Source of the DNA: Chromatiales bacterium (ex Bugula neritina AB1)
Lineage (GTDB): Bacteria; Pseudomonadota; Gammaproteobacteria; Granulosicoccales; Granulosicoccaceae
Direction: 5' to 3'
Length of the DNA stretch: 64,000 nucleotides
Assembly: GCA_001730015.1 (NCBI GenBank)
Contig: MDLA01000192.1
Span: 124,001-188,000, forward strand
The first letter of the stretch is position 1, and every line of letters begins with the position of its first letter. Shown piece after piece: positions 63,955 to 64,000 of the stretch. Below the pieces are notes generated by a model, which saw only the letters and a program-made list of their open reading frames with translations, was not told where the DNA came from and did no database searches. The translations under genes and the position numbers were made by a program.

Positions 63955-64000
63955 AATAAATACCTATCCCCACAACGCACTTTCCGGCGCTGCCACAGAG
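63955..64000 (-). other. Window end; possible 3' tip of an upstream minus-strand gene
   Basis: One minus-strand frame is open from the edge (63999) to a TAG at 63964-63966 and reads SVAAPESALWG. In other proteobacteria dat often follows dacA, but eleven codons are too few to identify anything. The dat ribosome site (AGGT) lies in the same stretch. Confidence 0.2.

Overview
The window looks like a chromosomal segment of a free-living, probably marine or environmental gammaproteobacterium. The case rests on gene order as well as protein similarity. The block trpE-trpG-trpD-trpC / crp / OsmC matches the trpGDC-vfr-OsmC order of Pseudomonas and the yhfA-crp pair of enterics. The block rhodanese-grxC-secB-gpsA plus trmL matches yibN-grxC-secB-gpsA-(cysE)-trmL of E. 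coli. The class I fumarase, TrpE and Crp read as close relatives of Pseudomonas proteins. I cannot name the genus. No rRNA, tRNA, CRISPR array or intact insertion sequence was recognised.

Layout. 1-4954: 3' part of a giant double UvrA. 4972-6153: an acetyltransferase fused to a peptide-deformylase-like domain that has lost its catalytic Glu. 6189-10612: a plus-strand set of XdhC, a Rieske oxygenase alpha subunit, a MoxR ATPase and a CoxE-type VWA protein, closed by a bidirectional terminator. 10750-11577: rpsI and rplM. 11578-12276: a gene-free, hairpin-bearing region. 12277-19282: OsmC, crp, the trp operon and fumarase. 19417-20664: a GspE/PilB-like pseudo-ATPase.

20695-38457: one large minus-strand group 2 (ABC-transporter-dependent) capsule locus. 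Reading in the direction of transcription it holds kpsF, a small lipoprotein, kpsM, kpsT, kpsE and kpsD. A serotype-type block follows: a double GT2 enzyme, a sulfotransferase, a GT4-like enzyme, an unknown protein and a sialyltransferase-fold-like protein. It ends with an MFS carrier, a tail-anchored protein, kpsC and kpsS. It suggests a sulfated capsule exported on a poly-Kdo glycolipid. 38753-41835: an MSHA-like secretin (MshL) with a membrane TPR partner.

42087-45200: trmL, gpsA, secB, grxC and a rhodanese, with a 149-bp GATC-rich long palindrome between the last two. 45477-48995: a CPA2 antiporter, a membrane-anchored di-haem cytochrome c, a tiny paralogue consisting only of its anchor, and a DUF4197 lipoprotein.

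49304-58705: the most unusual stretch. It holds a small Gly/Ser/Asn-rich protein, a GAF-HlyD membrane adaptor, a PqqD-like (RRE-fold)/M50 site-2 protease/biotinyl-lipoyl membrane protein and a periplasmic HlyD adaptor, followed by a large PAS-GGDEF-GGDEF-EAL protein. It reads as an incompletely described processing or export machine whose client may be the small protein. 58835-63954: an SGNH hydrolase, an AcuI-type reductase, a GNAT enzyme, a glycosyltransferase/2-oxoglutarate oxygenase fusion and a D-amino-acid transaminase.
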